Positions 8,218-16,123 of a DNA stretch of 22,360 nt are shown here, in pieces (position 1 is the stretch's first letter; each line of letters starts with the position of its first letter). A program made the position numbers and the translations under genes. Under the pieces are notes generated by a model. The model had not been told where the DNA came from. It ran no database searches and saw nothing but the letters and a program-made list of their open reading frames with translations. The stretch is from an uncultured Colwellia sp. (GTDB lineage: Bacteria > Pseudomonadota > Gammaproteobacteria > Enterobacterales > Alteromonadaceae), in assembly GCA_913020705.1 (NCBI GenBank), contig CAJWBY010000064.1, positions 1 to 22,360 on the forward strand. Reading direction: 5' to 3'.

Positions 8218-8964
8218 ATGAAACCTGCATTGGGTTATCGCCAACCTCATTATCCTGAGTCTTGGCAAGCTTTACCAAACGGTGAGGTTATCGTTGATGA
8301 AATTAATCATGTGTTAGCGCCTTGGTTGCCAAAGTTTTTTGGCTATCATTTATTAAAAATTGGTGCTCTCAGTGGTTATATCGACAGTTCTAGTTGTCCT
8401 ATAAAACATCAAATGAATTTGGTTGAAAGAAAACGAGCGGGGGATATTATTGCTGATGTGGACGATTTACCTTTTTTAGAACATAGCATTGATGTCTGTT
8501 TGTTAAGCCATGCTTTAGAGTTTTCACTTGACCCACACCACGTTGTTCGAGAAGCAAACCGCGTATTGATCCCTAATGGTTATCTAGTGATCACAGGATT
8601 TAATCCTTTTAGTTTGGCGGGTTTAAATAAGTTTATTCCTTATCGGAAAAATAACACCCCGTGGGATGAACGTTTTTTCTCTGCGATGCGAGTAAAAGAT
8701 TGGTTACATTTAATGGGATACGAAATTTTAGAAGATAAAAAGGTATTACATTCTTCTTTATCAGGAAAACTAAACCAAGGTAAAATTGCAAAATATTGGC
8801 AAAAAGCAGCTAGTGAATTTTTACCTAGCCTGGGTTCGATTTATATTTTAGTTGCGAAAAAGCGCGTTCACCCATTAACGCCGATTAAACCTAAGTGGCA
8901 AATAAGATCGAAATTCAAACCGGTAGAAGTACCCAGTATGAATTCATCACATAAAACAAAATAA
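8218..8964 (+). CDS. yafS: YafS-like class I SAM-dependent methyltransferase
   Basis: This 248-residue protein has a Methyltransf_11-type core. The segment FGYHLLKIGALSG (about 41-53) takes the place of the usual Gly-rich SAM loop. DVDDLPFLEHSIDVCLLSHALEF (split here as DVDDLPF and DVCLLSHALEF, about 80-102) corresponds to motifs II-IV, and REANRVLIPNGYLVITGFNPF (motif V, about 116-137) follows. The start MKPA, the HLLKIG block, GFNP and the late block LVAKKRVHPLTP agree with what I know of E. coli YafS, which is also divergent from gloB. Its substrate is not known to me. The next gene starts 32 nt downstream, so the two are probably co-transcribed. The ribosome binding site before the ATG is weak. 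Confidence 0.88.
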   Translation: MKPALGYRQPHYPESWQALPNGEVIVDEINHVLAPWLPKFFGYHLLKIGALSGYIDSSSCPIKHQMNLVERKRAGDIIADVDDLPFLEHSIDVCLLSHALEFSLDPHHVVREANRVLIPNGYLVITGFNPFSLAGLNKFIPYRKNNTPWDERFFSAMRVKDWLHLMGYEILEDKKVLHSSLSGKLNQGKIAKYWQKAASEFLPSLGSIYILVAKKRVHPLTPIKPKWQIRSKFKPVEVPSMNSSHKTK

Positions 8965-8996
8965 TATTTAAATCCCTAAATAAAGAGAACGCAGAA

Positions 8997-9758
8997 ATGA
9001 TCCATCGTAATGATTTAGAGATACACCTAAATGCCTTGTTAAAACCGGAACAAATTAAGGATTTTTGTCCTAATGGTTTACAAATTCAGGGTAGTGACGA
9101 AATTCATAAAATAGTAACCGGTGTGACAGCGACACAAGCACTCATTGAACAAGCCATTCATGAAAAAGCTGATGCTTTAGTGGTACACCATGGTTTCTTT
9201 TGGAAGAATGAATCTTATGTTATTCGTGGTATGAAACATAAACGTATAAAAGCACTCATTGAGAATGATATCAGCTTATTTGCATATCATTTACCTTTAG
9301 ACATACACCCAGAATTGGGCAATAACGCGCAACTTGCCCAGTTATTTGAAATAAATAATGTTCAGCCTTTAGAAGTGGGCAATCCATTAAGCGTTGCAGT
9401 ACGTGGTGAATTCTCACATCACATTTCTGGTGACGAATTACAAACACGTATTAGTCAGCAATTATCAAGAGATTGTTTACACGTATCACCACCATCAAAT
9501 AAAAAAATAAAAACTGTTGCTTGGTGTAGTGGTGGCGGACAAAACTATATTGAACTTGCAGCAGAGCAGGGAATAGACGCTTTTATTAGTGGTGAAGTTT
9601 CAGAACAAACAACGCATGTTGCTAGGGAAATGGATATTCACTTTTATGCCGCGGGCCACCATGCCACAGAGCGTTACGGGGCAAAAGCTTTAGCCAAACA
9701 CCTTGAAGATGAATTATCGATACCTAGTCTTTTTATTGATATTGATAATCCTGCTTAG
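8997..9758 (+). CDS. ybgI: Nif3/YbgI-family dinuclear metal-centre protein
   Basis: This 253-residue protein has the full set of Nif3/YbgI motifs: CPNGLQI (about 24-30), VVHHGFFW (62-69, His64 and His65), HLPLDIHPELGNN (98-110, with Asp102) and GHHATERYG (220-228, with His221 and Glu225). These fit the ligands of the binuclear metal site in the ring-shaped hexamer of E. coli YbgI. The family is annotated variously as a metal-binding protein, GTP cyclohydrolase-like or DNA-damage related; the actual reaction is not settled. It is probably cytoplasmic. The ATG is preceded by AAGAGA, and the gene follows yafS by 32 nt, so an operon is likely. In E. coli yafS is instead followed by the divergent rnhA/dnaQ region. 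Confidence 0.92.
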   Translation: MIHRNDLEIHLNALLKPEQIKDFCPNGLQIQGSDEIHKIVTGVTATQALIEQAIHEKADALVVHHGFFWKNESYVIRGMKHKRIKALIENDISLFAYHLPLDIHPELGNNAQLAQLFEINNVQPLEVGNPLSVAVRGEFSHHISGDELQTRISQQLSRDCLHVSPPSNKKIKTVAWCSGGGQNYIELAAEQGIDAFISGEVSEQTTHVAREMDIHFYAAGHHATERYGAKALAKHLEDELSIPSLFIDIDNPA

Positions 9759-9785
9759 TAACTATTGGCGGAGCTCTAGGTTCAT

Positions 9786-9840
9786 CCAATGGTAAGTGGT
9801 GTAATCCTTGAAAATTTAGGATGATAGTACTTACCATTGG
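9786..9840. repeat. 55-nt structured inverted repeat between convergent genes
   Basis: Perfect 12-bp outer arms CCAATGGTAAGT (9786-9797) and ACTTACCATTGG (9829-9840) enclose a second 5-bp stem ATCCT/AGGAT (9804-9808, 9818-9822). An A run of eight follows on the plus strand, so neither strand has the T tail of an intrinsic terminator after the hairpin. It could act as an mRNA 3'-end stabiliser, a transcription pause site, or a small repeat or MITE-like unit. I see no second copy in this window. Confidence 0.6.
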
Positions 9841-9880
9841 TAAAAAAAATGAATAATTAAGAATTTAACAGATACAAGCA

Positions 9881-10636
9881 CTAATTCTTTAACCATTGAA
9901 CAAACCGGCCAAGGCTTTCGTACCAAGCATGAGCCGTTTGCTCTAAATTCCTTACTTTGGGAATATAATACGGCCAATTCTTTTCATTATCATTCCCTTT
10001 TATCCACTTTCCTGCCGGAGCGGCAATAGGATTTACACCTTGAAGTTCAAAGTATTTCATTGCTCTTGGCATGTGGTCAGAATTTGTAATTAATACAACA
10101 TTTTTACCAGTAACTCTTGGTGCTATTAACTCGGCTTCTTCTTCTGTGTCTTGTGGAAAGCTTTCAACAATTATTTTTCTTTCAGGTATACCGAGCAACA
10201 TAGCAGCTTCTTTCACTTTTTCAGCGTTACTTGTTTCGTCATGCCCTGCAAAACCGGAGGTAATTAAATGTGCTTCAGGATGCATTCTAAAAATACGAAT
10301 GGCTTCAACGAGCCGTTGTAATGAACAAATACCTAATTCACTCGTGGCTGGTAACTGAGGTTCGGTTGTGTGCCTGCAACCTAGAATAATAATATAATCA
10401 ACAGGTTCATTTGAACGTGTAAAAGCTAAATACTGATTTTCAATAGGCGCCATCACTAAATTTGCAAATGGTCGAAATGACCCTAGTGTTAATAATAAAG
10501 TCGCTACGATTAAACACGCATAGCTGAACCGTTTTTTATAGTGGTAAAAGATAATAGCCAATACGAGTAGAACTATAATGACACTTAACGGCATTATAAA
10601 GGCGCTGATTATTTTTTTGAGTAAAAATAGATCCAT
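9881..10636 (-). CDS. elyC: ElyC-like envelope biogenesis factor, DUF218 domain
   Basis: This 251-residue inner-membrane protein has two N-terminal hydrophobic helices (about 8-31 and 39-55), then a DUF218 domain (about 79-245). Recognisable blocks are VDYIIILG (79-86), LITSGFAG (124-131), DTEEEA (163-168), ITNSDHMPRAM (183-193) and the C-terminal SLGRFVQWLK. These, together with the total length, resemble E. coli ElyC (YcbC), linked to peptidoglycan precursor and envelope maintenance; SanA and YdcF are more distant relatives. The usual G-G-G after the first strand is replaced by LGCRHTT here. It is a lone gene, convergent with the Nif3 gene. The start at the first ATG keeps the first transmembrane helix whole; no good ribosome binding site is visible. 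Confidence 0.83.
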   Translation of the reverse strand: MDLFLLKKIISAFIMPLSVIIVLLVLAIIFYHYKKRFSYACLIVATLLLTLGSFRPFANLVMAPIENQYLAFTRSNEPVDYIIILGCRHTTEPQLPATSELGICSLQRLVEAIRIFRMHPEAHLITSGFAGHDETSNAEKVKEAAMLLGIPERKIIVESFPQDTEEEAELIAPRVTGKNVVLITNSDHMPRAMKYFELQGVNPIAAPAGKWIKGNDNEKNWPYYIPKVRNLEQTAHAWYESLGRFVQWLKN

Positions 10637-10766
10637 AGTTATTTTGCTTATGTAAGTCGCTATATTCCTATTTCACCTTATTTTAAGTGGAACGGGTATA
10701 GATTTAAAATATTAATCAAGATTATAATCATCATTAATACTACTTAAAACATAAAGTTGAATTTAA

Positions 10767-11060
10767 ATGCCACATTGCAGCGAGTTTGCCGTATTTTCCG
10801 TAATCAAAGAAAATCAAAAAAGAGTGATTGAATTAAGTGAGTCATTGTTTAAAGAAATGAACAATGAAAGAGAAGTACTCATATCACAGCGTATTTTACG
10901 AAAAACAGATAACGATGAAGAAATTTGTTGGCAGCTTGTTTGGTTAAATGAAGAAGTCGTTGAAGAAAATAATAAAAATTGGTCGAACTTTCCCAGTAGC
11001 GCCGAGTTAGAATCTTTAGTGGGTGAAAGACTTTATTATGGGCATTTCTTAGTGATGTAG
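10767..11060 (+). CDS. Small orphan protein, function unknown
   Basis: I do not recognise this 97-residue acidic protein. It has no signal peptide or membrane helix. The segment ICWQLVWLNEEVVEENNKNW followed by ERLYYGHFLVM has the alternating strand/helix look of a small ferredoxin-like (antibiotic biosynthesis monooxygenase-type) dimer, but this is only a resemblance. A TATAAT lies at 10723-10728, about 40 nt upstream, without a clear -35 element, and the ribosome binding site is weak. It lies between divergent elyC and the efflux operon. Codon use looks like its neighbours. Confidence 0.55.
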   Translation: MPHCSEFAVFSVIKENQKRVIELSESLFKEMNNEREVLISQRILRKTDNDEEICWQLVWLNEEVVEENNKNWSNFPSSAELESLVGERLYYGHFLVM

Positions 11061-11188
11061 TCTCTTTATTTAAATGAGAATATATAGAAATAATGAGTGT
11101 TTTTTTCGCTATACTCTCTTTATTTGACGTTAGACAAATAATTATTTAACAGTCTTCGTAATTAACCAATCGTTAACTGTAAAGTCGC

Positions 11189-11194
11189 TATAAT
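11189..11194 (+). promoter_or_regulatory. Likely -10 element of the efflux operon promoter
   Basis: A perfect TATAAT lies 35 nt before the preferred adaptor start at 11230, which would give a transcript start near 11201. No good -35 box is seen at 16-18 nt. This may point to activator dependence, for example on the response regulator encoded in the same operon. The dispersed AACAGT (11149-11154) and ACTGT (11176-11180) form a loose inverted repeat just upstream. Confidence 0.5.
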
Positions 11195-11229
11195 TTAGTT
11201 ATTATTTGAAAATCTCATGGAGCTCTTGT

Positions 11230-12333
11230 ATGCGTTTATTTTTATTAGCCTTTTCTGCTGTCACATTACTTTCAGGTTGTACGAAAGAAGAAGAACCTTT
11301 TCAAGAGGTTGTTCGTCCTATTGCATGGCAAGAAGTTAAACAATCTTCTTTTGACCAAGTTAGACGTTTATCAGGCACTATTTACCCTGTTGAAGAAGCT
11401 AATTTAAGTTTTGAAGTGGGTGGTAAGATTGAATGGATAAAAGTAAAGCTTGGTGATGAAGTTAAACGAGGAGATGCACTTGCACGTTTAGATCAACGCA
11501 ACTTTAACTTAAGCCGCCAATCAGCAGAAGCAAATTTACAAAAAAGCTATGCGGCATTGTCTGAAGCTGAAAATGAATATAAACGCTATGCAGAACTATC
11601 TTCAAAAGGGTTAGTGTCTAAGTCTGGTTTTGATAATGCGAAAGCGGCTTTTGAATCAGCAACCAGCGCGGTAAATATCACAAAAACTCAACTTGATATT
11701 GCTAAAAAAGACTTAAGCGATTCAATATTAAAAGCGCCTTATAAAGGAAAAATAACTAAACGTCTTAGTGAGCCATCAATGCAAGTTTCTCCCGGACAAG
11801 CCATTTTTCAAATTGAAGGTGATGACGGTTTAGAAGTTCAAGTTATGGTGCCTGAAACTCTGATCAGAAATTTATCTAAAGGCAGCGAAATTGATATTCA
11901 TTATCCTGCTTTTCCTGGGCTAAATAGTAAAGGGACTATCTCTGAAATTAGTTCACGTGCAGCAACAGCTAATGCCTTTCCTGTTACTATTTTAATTAAT
12001 TCTGAACTCAATAATTTACGTGCAGGTATGACGGCGGAAGTTGACTTTACTTTTCAAGGTGTCGGGCGAACAGGTTTCACGGGTAAAGCATTTCGTTTAC
12101 CCATATCAGCTTTAGCTTCAGGAGAAGGACAAAAAGCGTATGTATTTGTTTATGATGTTGAAAAGCAAATATTAGAAAAACGTTTAGTGCAAACTGAAAG
12201 TATTTTGAATAATGAAGTCTTAGTTTCTGTTGGTTTAGAGCCTGGTGAAATTATTGCTATTGCAGGAGTCTCGTTTCTACGTGACGGCCAATCGGTTAAG
12301 TTACTTGATAAACTTGTAAAGCGTTTTAATTAA
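11230..12333 (+). CDS. RND efflux periplasmic adaptor (membrane fusion protein), lipoprotein
   Basis: This adaptor links an RND pump to an outer-membrane channel. With the preferred start it has 367 residues: a lipoprotein signal with lipobox LLSGC (Cys17), first beta-barrel and lipoyl half-motif (LSFEVGGKIEWIKVKLGDEVKRG split as LSFEVGGKIEWI and VKLGDEVKRG), an alpha-helical hairpin rich in Ala/Glu (about 85-155), the second lipoyl half (ILKAPYKGKI), a beta-barrel and a membrane-proximal domain. An in-frame TTG at 11206 could add eight residues. The ATG at 11230 is better, because GGAG lies 7 nt upstream and the signal peptide then starts properly. Thr at +2 after the lipid Cys lacks the Asp inner-membrane retention signal known from E. 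coli. It is first in an operon with the pump 36 nt downstream. The substrate is not predictable. Confidence 0.92.
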   Translation: MRLFLLAFSAVTLLSGCTKEEEPFQEVVRPIAWQEVKQSSFDQVRRLSGTIYPVEEANLSFEVGGKIEWIKVKLGDEVKRGDALARLDQRNFNLSRQSAEANLQKSYAALSEAENEYKRYAELSSKGLVSKSGFDNAKAAFESATSAVNITKTQLDIAKKDLSDSILKAPYKGKITKRLSEPSMQVSPGQAIFQIEGDDGLEVQVMVPETLIRNLSKGSEIDIHYPAFPGLNSKGTISEISSRAATANAFPVTILINSELNNLRAGMTAEVDFTFQGVGRTGFTGKAFRLPISALASGEGQKAYVFVYDVEKQILEKRLVQTESILNNEVLVSVGLEPGEIIAIAGVSFLRDGQSVKLLDKLVKRFN

Positions 12334-12369
12334 TGTCGTCATCGTATTGCTAAAATTTAGAGACTTATT

Positions 12370-15300
12370 ATGAATTTAACTAAAATTGCTTTTACTTACA
12401 GAAAGTCCATTTTAATGGTGCTCGCATTATTGTTGATCAATGGTGTTTTTGCTTACCTGACTTTACCTGCACAAGAAAACCCAACAATTACCATTCGCCA
12501 AGCTATTGTTACAACGTCTTATCCTGGGATGGCACCAGAGCGTGTTGAACAATTAATTACTCGCGCTATTGAAAAAGAAATAAGAAAAATACCTGAAGTT
12601 GAAAAATTAACTTCTACCTCTATGACAGGGCAATCTGTTATTCACGTTGAGATTTATGACCGTTATTTTAATCTTGATAATATTTGGCAAGATTTACGTA
12701 ATAAAGTTAAACAAGCTCAAGTGAATTTACCTGAGGGTACGCGAGCACCTTTCGTTAATGATTCATTTGGCGATGTTTCCGTTGTGACTTTAGCATTAAC
12801 GGCTGATGGCTTTAACTTAGGCGAAATGTATGATATTTCTAAACATATTCGCGACAATTTATACAGTGTAGCTGGAACCAAGAAGGTTGATATTCTCGGT
12901 GTTCAAGCTGAGCGAATATACCTTGAAGTTAAAACGGCTAAACTTGCTCAATTAGGTATTTCTCCAAGAAGTATCATCAATGAATTACAGAATCAAAATA
13001 TTATTAGCCCAGGCGGAGAAATTGACACAGGTTTACGTTCAATCGTCGTGGAGCCAACCGGTAACTTTTCTTCTCTCGATGAAATTGGTAATACGCATAT
13101 CACCATTACGGGAACAGACGATACTATTGCGCTAAAAGATATTGTCAATCTGCGCCGAGGATACATAGATCCGCCAGACAAACCGGCATACTTCAATGGT
13201 AAACCTGCCATTATGTTTGCTGTTTCAATGCTTGAGCAATATAACTTGTTGGAATATGCGCCAAGAGTTAAAACGATGGTTACTAACATTGAAAATAGCT
13301 TGCCTATTGGTTACAAGATCAATATTGCGACTTATCAAGCAGACCAAGTTAAGAAAGCGATTGAAGGGGTATCTATCAATGTAATACAAACTTTAGTCAT
13401 TGTATTACTGGTTGTTATTTATTTCTTAGGTTTACGTACAGGTTTAATTGTTGGTTCGATTGTACCTTTTGTAATGTTGACGACTTTGGCTATTATGAAG
13501 TTTACTGGCATGACGTTAGAGAAAATGAGTCTTGCGACGCTTATTATTGCACTGGGTTTATTGGTTGATAATGGTATCGTAATTGCTGAAGATTTTAAGC
13601 GGAGAATAGAGCAGGGAATAGATCGCTTTGATGCGATGTGCCAAGGTGGTAAAGAACTTGCGATGCCATTACTGAGTTCATCCGTAACGACCATTTTATT
13701 TTTCTTACCGTTAATGCTCGCTGAGCATGTTGCAGGTGAATTTACGCGTTCTGTATCTCTTGTTATTTTAATCACCCTAATGACCAGCTGGGTCTTAGCT
13801 TTATGTGTTACCCCTACACTTTGTTATTTTTTTATTAAAGCTGAAAATAATGTGGATAATGAAAATGTTGATTCACAAAGTAAACCTAAAGATAAATCTG
13901 ATAAATTCTATAAAATTTATGAAACATTTTTACATTGGATTTTAAGCCATAAAGCCATTTTTATGATAATGATGGTGATCACTTTAGTAATATCACTGAG
14001 TGGTTTTGGGTTACTTAAGAAACAGTTCTTTCCTGATTCTGATCGTACACAAGTCGTGATGTATATTGATTTACCAAACGGTACGTCGGCGAGAGAAACT
14101 GATCGTCAAATGCATGATGTATTCAAATGGTTAGATAATAGAGAACACTTTCCTGAGATAACTAATTACTCTGGTTATTCTGGTTTTAACGGGCCACGTT
14201 TTGTCTTGACACTAAATCCTGAAGATCCAACAGATAACAAAGGTTTTGTGGTTATTAATGTTAAAGAAGGCACAGCACTCAATCCTTTTGTGAATAAATT
14301 ACATAACGGTATTATTGAAACTTTCCCTAATGTTTCGGGCCGTGTAAAGCGTATGTTTGCTGGTCCTTCAGATTCAAGCTCTATTAGTATTCAAGTTAAA
14401 GGTCCGGATAAAGACATTTTATATGAAAAAGCTAAAGAGATTATGGCTGTATTACAAGCGGTTCCTTATACCAAAAATGTTCGCACCGATTGGGAAAATC
14501 GCATTGTTAAAATGCAGGTTAAAATTGATCAACATCGTGCTCGTCGTGCTGGCGTTACGTCTTCTGATGTCGCAACTGCATTACAAGGTTATTATAGTGG
14601 TGCTAATGTAACTGAGTATCGAGATGGAGATGATATTGTTCCTGTAGTATTTCGTGCTGATGAGGAAGAACGCTCTAATTTAGATCGACTGCGAACTGTT
14701 TCGATATTCTCAAGTCAATCAGGTAAATCAGTGCCCTTATTTCAAGTGGCTGATTTTATACCGGTTAATCAATATTCAAAAATTCAACGCGAAAACATGT
14801 TCACCACTATCACTATTGAAGCCAGTAATACTGAGATGACAGCCGAAGATTTAAAAGTGATTATTGATGAGGACATCGAAGCCTTGAAGTCAGATTTACC
14901 GGTAAATCACCTGATTGAGTATGATGGCGTTATTGTTCAGTCTAAAGAAGCTCAACAAGCGCTTGGTGCAAGTATGCCTATGGTTATTGGTTTGGTTTTA
15001 ATTCTGCTGGTTATGCAGTTTAATTCGTTCAGAAGAGCGTTAATTATTGTACTCACTATCCCTTTATCCCTTATTGGTACAATTATCGGATTATTAGTTA
15101 TGAGCGCACCTTTTGGCTTTATGGTGTCGTTAGGTATTTACAGTTTAGCAGGCATAATCATTAATAATGCGATTGTATTAATTGACCGTATCGAAATAGA
15201 ACGAACAACGGCTGAAAGCGATTATCAAGCCATCGTGAATTCGTGTTTAACACGTTTACGTCCTATTGCTATGACTACAGTTACCACGATTATGGGCTTG

Positions 15301-15438
15301 TTACCTTTGTTAATTGATCCTATGTCAATGTTCTATGGTATGGCAACGGTATTGGCTTTTGGTTTAGGCGTAGGAACCGTATTAACATTAGCCGTTGTTC
15401 CTGTTTTATATGCTAGTTTTTTTAAGATAAGTCGATGA
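12370..15438 (+). CDS. RND-family efflux pump, inner-membrane transporter (AcrB-like)
   Basis: This 1022-residue proton-driven exporter of the HAE-type RND superfamily shows the duplicated layout. It has TM1 at about 12-32, a large periplasmic porter loop, TM2-6 from about 335, a charged cytoplasmic linker near 490-515 (polar, Lys/Asp-rich), TM7 near 530, a second periplasmic loop and TM8-12 from about 855. Family motifs include LPAQENPTI near the start and TRLRPIAMTT near TM11. In the TM4 relay motif GLLVDNGIVIAED the first Asp is kept (Asp400), but the second acidic position is Asn401; in TM10 the AcrB Lys940 position is Asn932 (GIIINNAIVLID). This is a divergent relay type. The stop overlaps the response regulator start by 4 nt. 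No TolC homologue lies nearby. It may export drugs, lipids, dyes or toxic organics; the substrate is unknown. Confidence 0.95.
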   Translation: MNLTKIAFTYRKSILMVLALLLINGVFAYLTLPAQENPTITIRQAIVTTSYPGMAPERVEQLITRAIEKEIRKIPEVEKLTSTSMTGQSVIHVEIYDRYFNLDNIWQDLRNKVKQAQVNLPEGTRAPFVNDSFGDVSVVTLALTADGFNLGEMYDISKHIRDNLYSVAGTKKVDILGVQAERIYLEVKTAKLAQLGISPRSIINELQNQNIISPGGEIDTGLRSIVVEPTGNFSSLDEIGNTHITITGTDDTIALKDIVNLRRGYIDPPDKPAYFNGKPAIMFAVSMLEQYNLLEYAPRVKTMVTNIENSLPIGYKINIATYQADQVKKAIEGVSINVIQTLVIVLLVVIYFLGLRTGLIVGSIVPFVMLTTLAIMKFTGMTLEKMSLATLIIALGLLVDNGIVIAEDFKRRIEQGIDRFDAMCQGGKELAMPLLSSSVTTILFFLPLMLAEHVAGEFTRSVSLVILITLMTSWVLALCVTPTLCYFFIKAENNVDNENVDSQSKPKDKSDKFYKIYETFLHWILSHKAIFMIMMVITLVISLSGFGLLKKQFFPDSDRTQVVMYIDLPNGTSARETDRQMHDVFKWLDNREHFPEITNYSGYSGFNGPRFVLTLNPEDPTDNKGFVVINVKEGTALNPFVNKLHNGIIETFPNVSGRVKRMFAGPSDSSSISIQVKGPDKDILYEKAKEIMAVLQAVPYTKNVRTDWENRIVKMQVKIDQHRARRAGVTSSDVATALQGYYSGANVTEYRDGDDIVPVVFRADEEERSNLDRLRTVSIFSSQSGKSVPLFQVADFIPVNQYSKIQRENMFTTITIEASNTEMTAEDLKVIIDEDIEALKSDLPVNHLIEYDGVIVQSKEAQQALGASMPMVIGLVLILLVMQFNSFRRALIIVLTIPLSLIGTIIGLLVMSAPFGFMVSLGIYSLAGIIINNAIVLIDRIEIERTTAESDYQAIVNSCLTRLRPIAMTTVTTIMGLLPLLIDPMSMFYGMATVLAFGLGVGTVLTLAVVPVLYASFFKISR

Positions 15439-16103
15439 ACTACCAAGTATTACTTGTAGAAGATGATCTTGATTTAGCGGCCACTATTGTTGATTACCTT
15501 GAATTAGAAAAGATCTCTTGTGACCATGCTGCAAATGGAATCGCAGGGTTAAAATTCATTAATCAGCAACATTATGATGTAGTGATACTTGATGTTAATT
15601 TACCGCGTATGGATGGCTTAACTGTGTGTAAAACCATGAGAGAGCAAGGCATTAATATACCAGTATTAATGTTAACTGCTCGTGAAACCTTAGATGATAA
15701 ACTCGCTGGTTTTGCTGTAGGTTCTGATGACTACATGGTTAAGCCATTTGAGATGTTAGAACTTATTGCGCGTATACACGTTTTAGCGAATAGACGTAGT
15801 GGCTTAACGAATATACTGTCTCTGCATGGTGTTGATGTCGATTTTAGTGCGAAAACAGTAAAGCGTGATGGGAGTATTTTACAATTATCGCCTACTGGCT
15901 GGAAAATTCTTGAAGTATTAATGCGAAAATCTCCAGAGGTTGTCTCAAAAGATCAATTGTTAAATGCTGTTTGGGGTGATGAGTTACCAGACAGTGATAG
16001 TTTAAAAGTTCATTTGTTTAAATTACGACAAGTAATTGATCGTAAAAGCCAAAACAAGCTTATTCAAACGGTAGCTGGGCAAGGTTTTGTTTTTCGTGAA
16101 TGA
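15435..16103 (+). CDS. OmpR/PhoB-type response regulator
   Basis: This 222-residue cytoplasmic transcription factor has a receiver domain (1-115) with acidic pocket Glu9/Asp10/Asp11, phospho-acceptor Asp53 (VVILDVNLPRMDG), Thr81 and Lys103 (MVKPFE). A C-terminal winged helix (about 125-222) carries the usual LQLSPTGWKILEVLM start and the recognition region SDSLKVHLFKLRQVID. Its ATG lies within the ATGA overlap with the pump stop codon, so translation is probably coupled. It pairs with the kinase just downstream and most likely controls this operon; its target site is not known. The genes are too generic to assign a named system (CpxR, QseB and others are relatives). Confidence 0.95.
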   Translation: MNYQVLLVEDDLDLAATIVDYLELEKISCDHAANGIAGLKFINQQHYDVVILDVNLPRMDGLTVCKTMREQGINIPVLMLTARETLDDKLAGFAVGSDDYMVKPFEMLELIARIHVLANRRSGLTNILSLHGVDVDFSAKTVKRDGSILQLSPTGWKILEVLMRKSPEVVSKDQLLNAVWGDELPDSDSLKVHLFKLRQVIDRKSQNKLIQTVAGQGFVFRE

Positions 16104-16123
16104 ATGAATAAATGGATAAATGA

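Noticed and set aside
9786..9840. Insertion sequence or CRISPR repeat
   Set aside because: There is one copy only, no spacer pattern, no transposase and no visible target-site duplication.
11061..11107. Possible terminator after the small orphan gene (T7 at 11100-11106)
   Set aside because: There is a T run, but no stable stem directly before it; the TCTC/GAGA pairing is too short and distant.
13419..13775. 118-codon minus-strand open frame antisense to the RND pump
   Set aside because: It lies wholly inside the pump's membrane region. Its composition mirrors the antisense of hydrophobic codons, and it has no ribosome binding site or recognisable domain.
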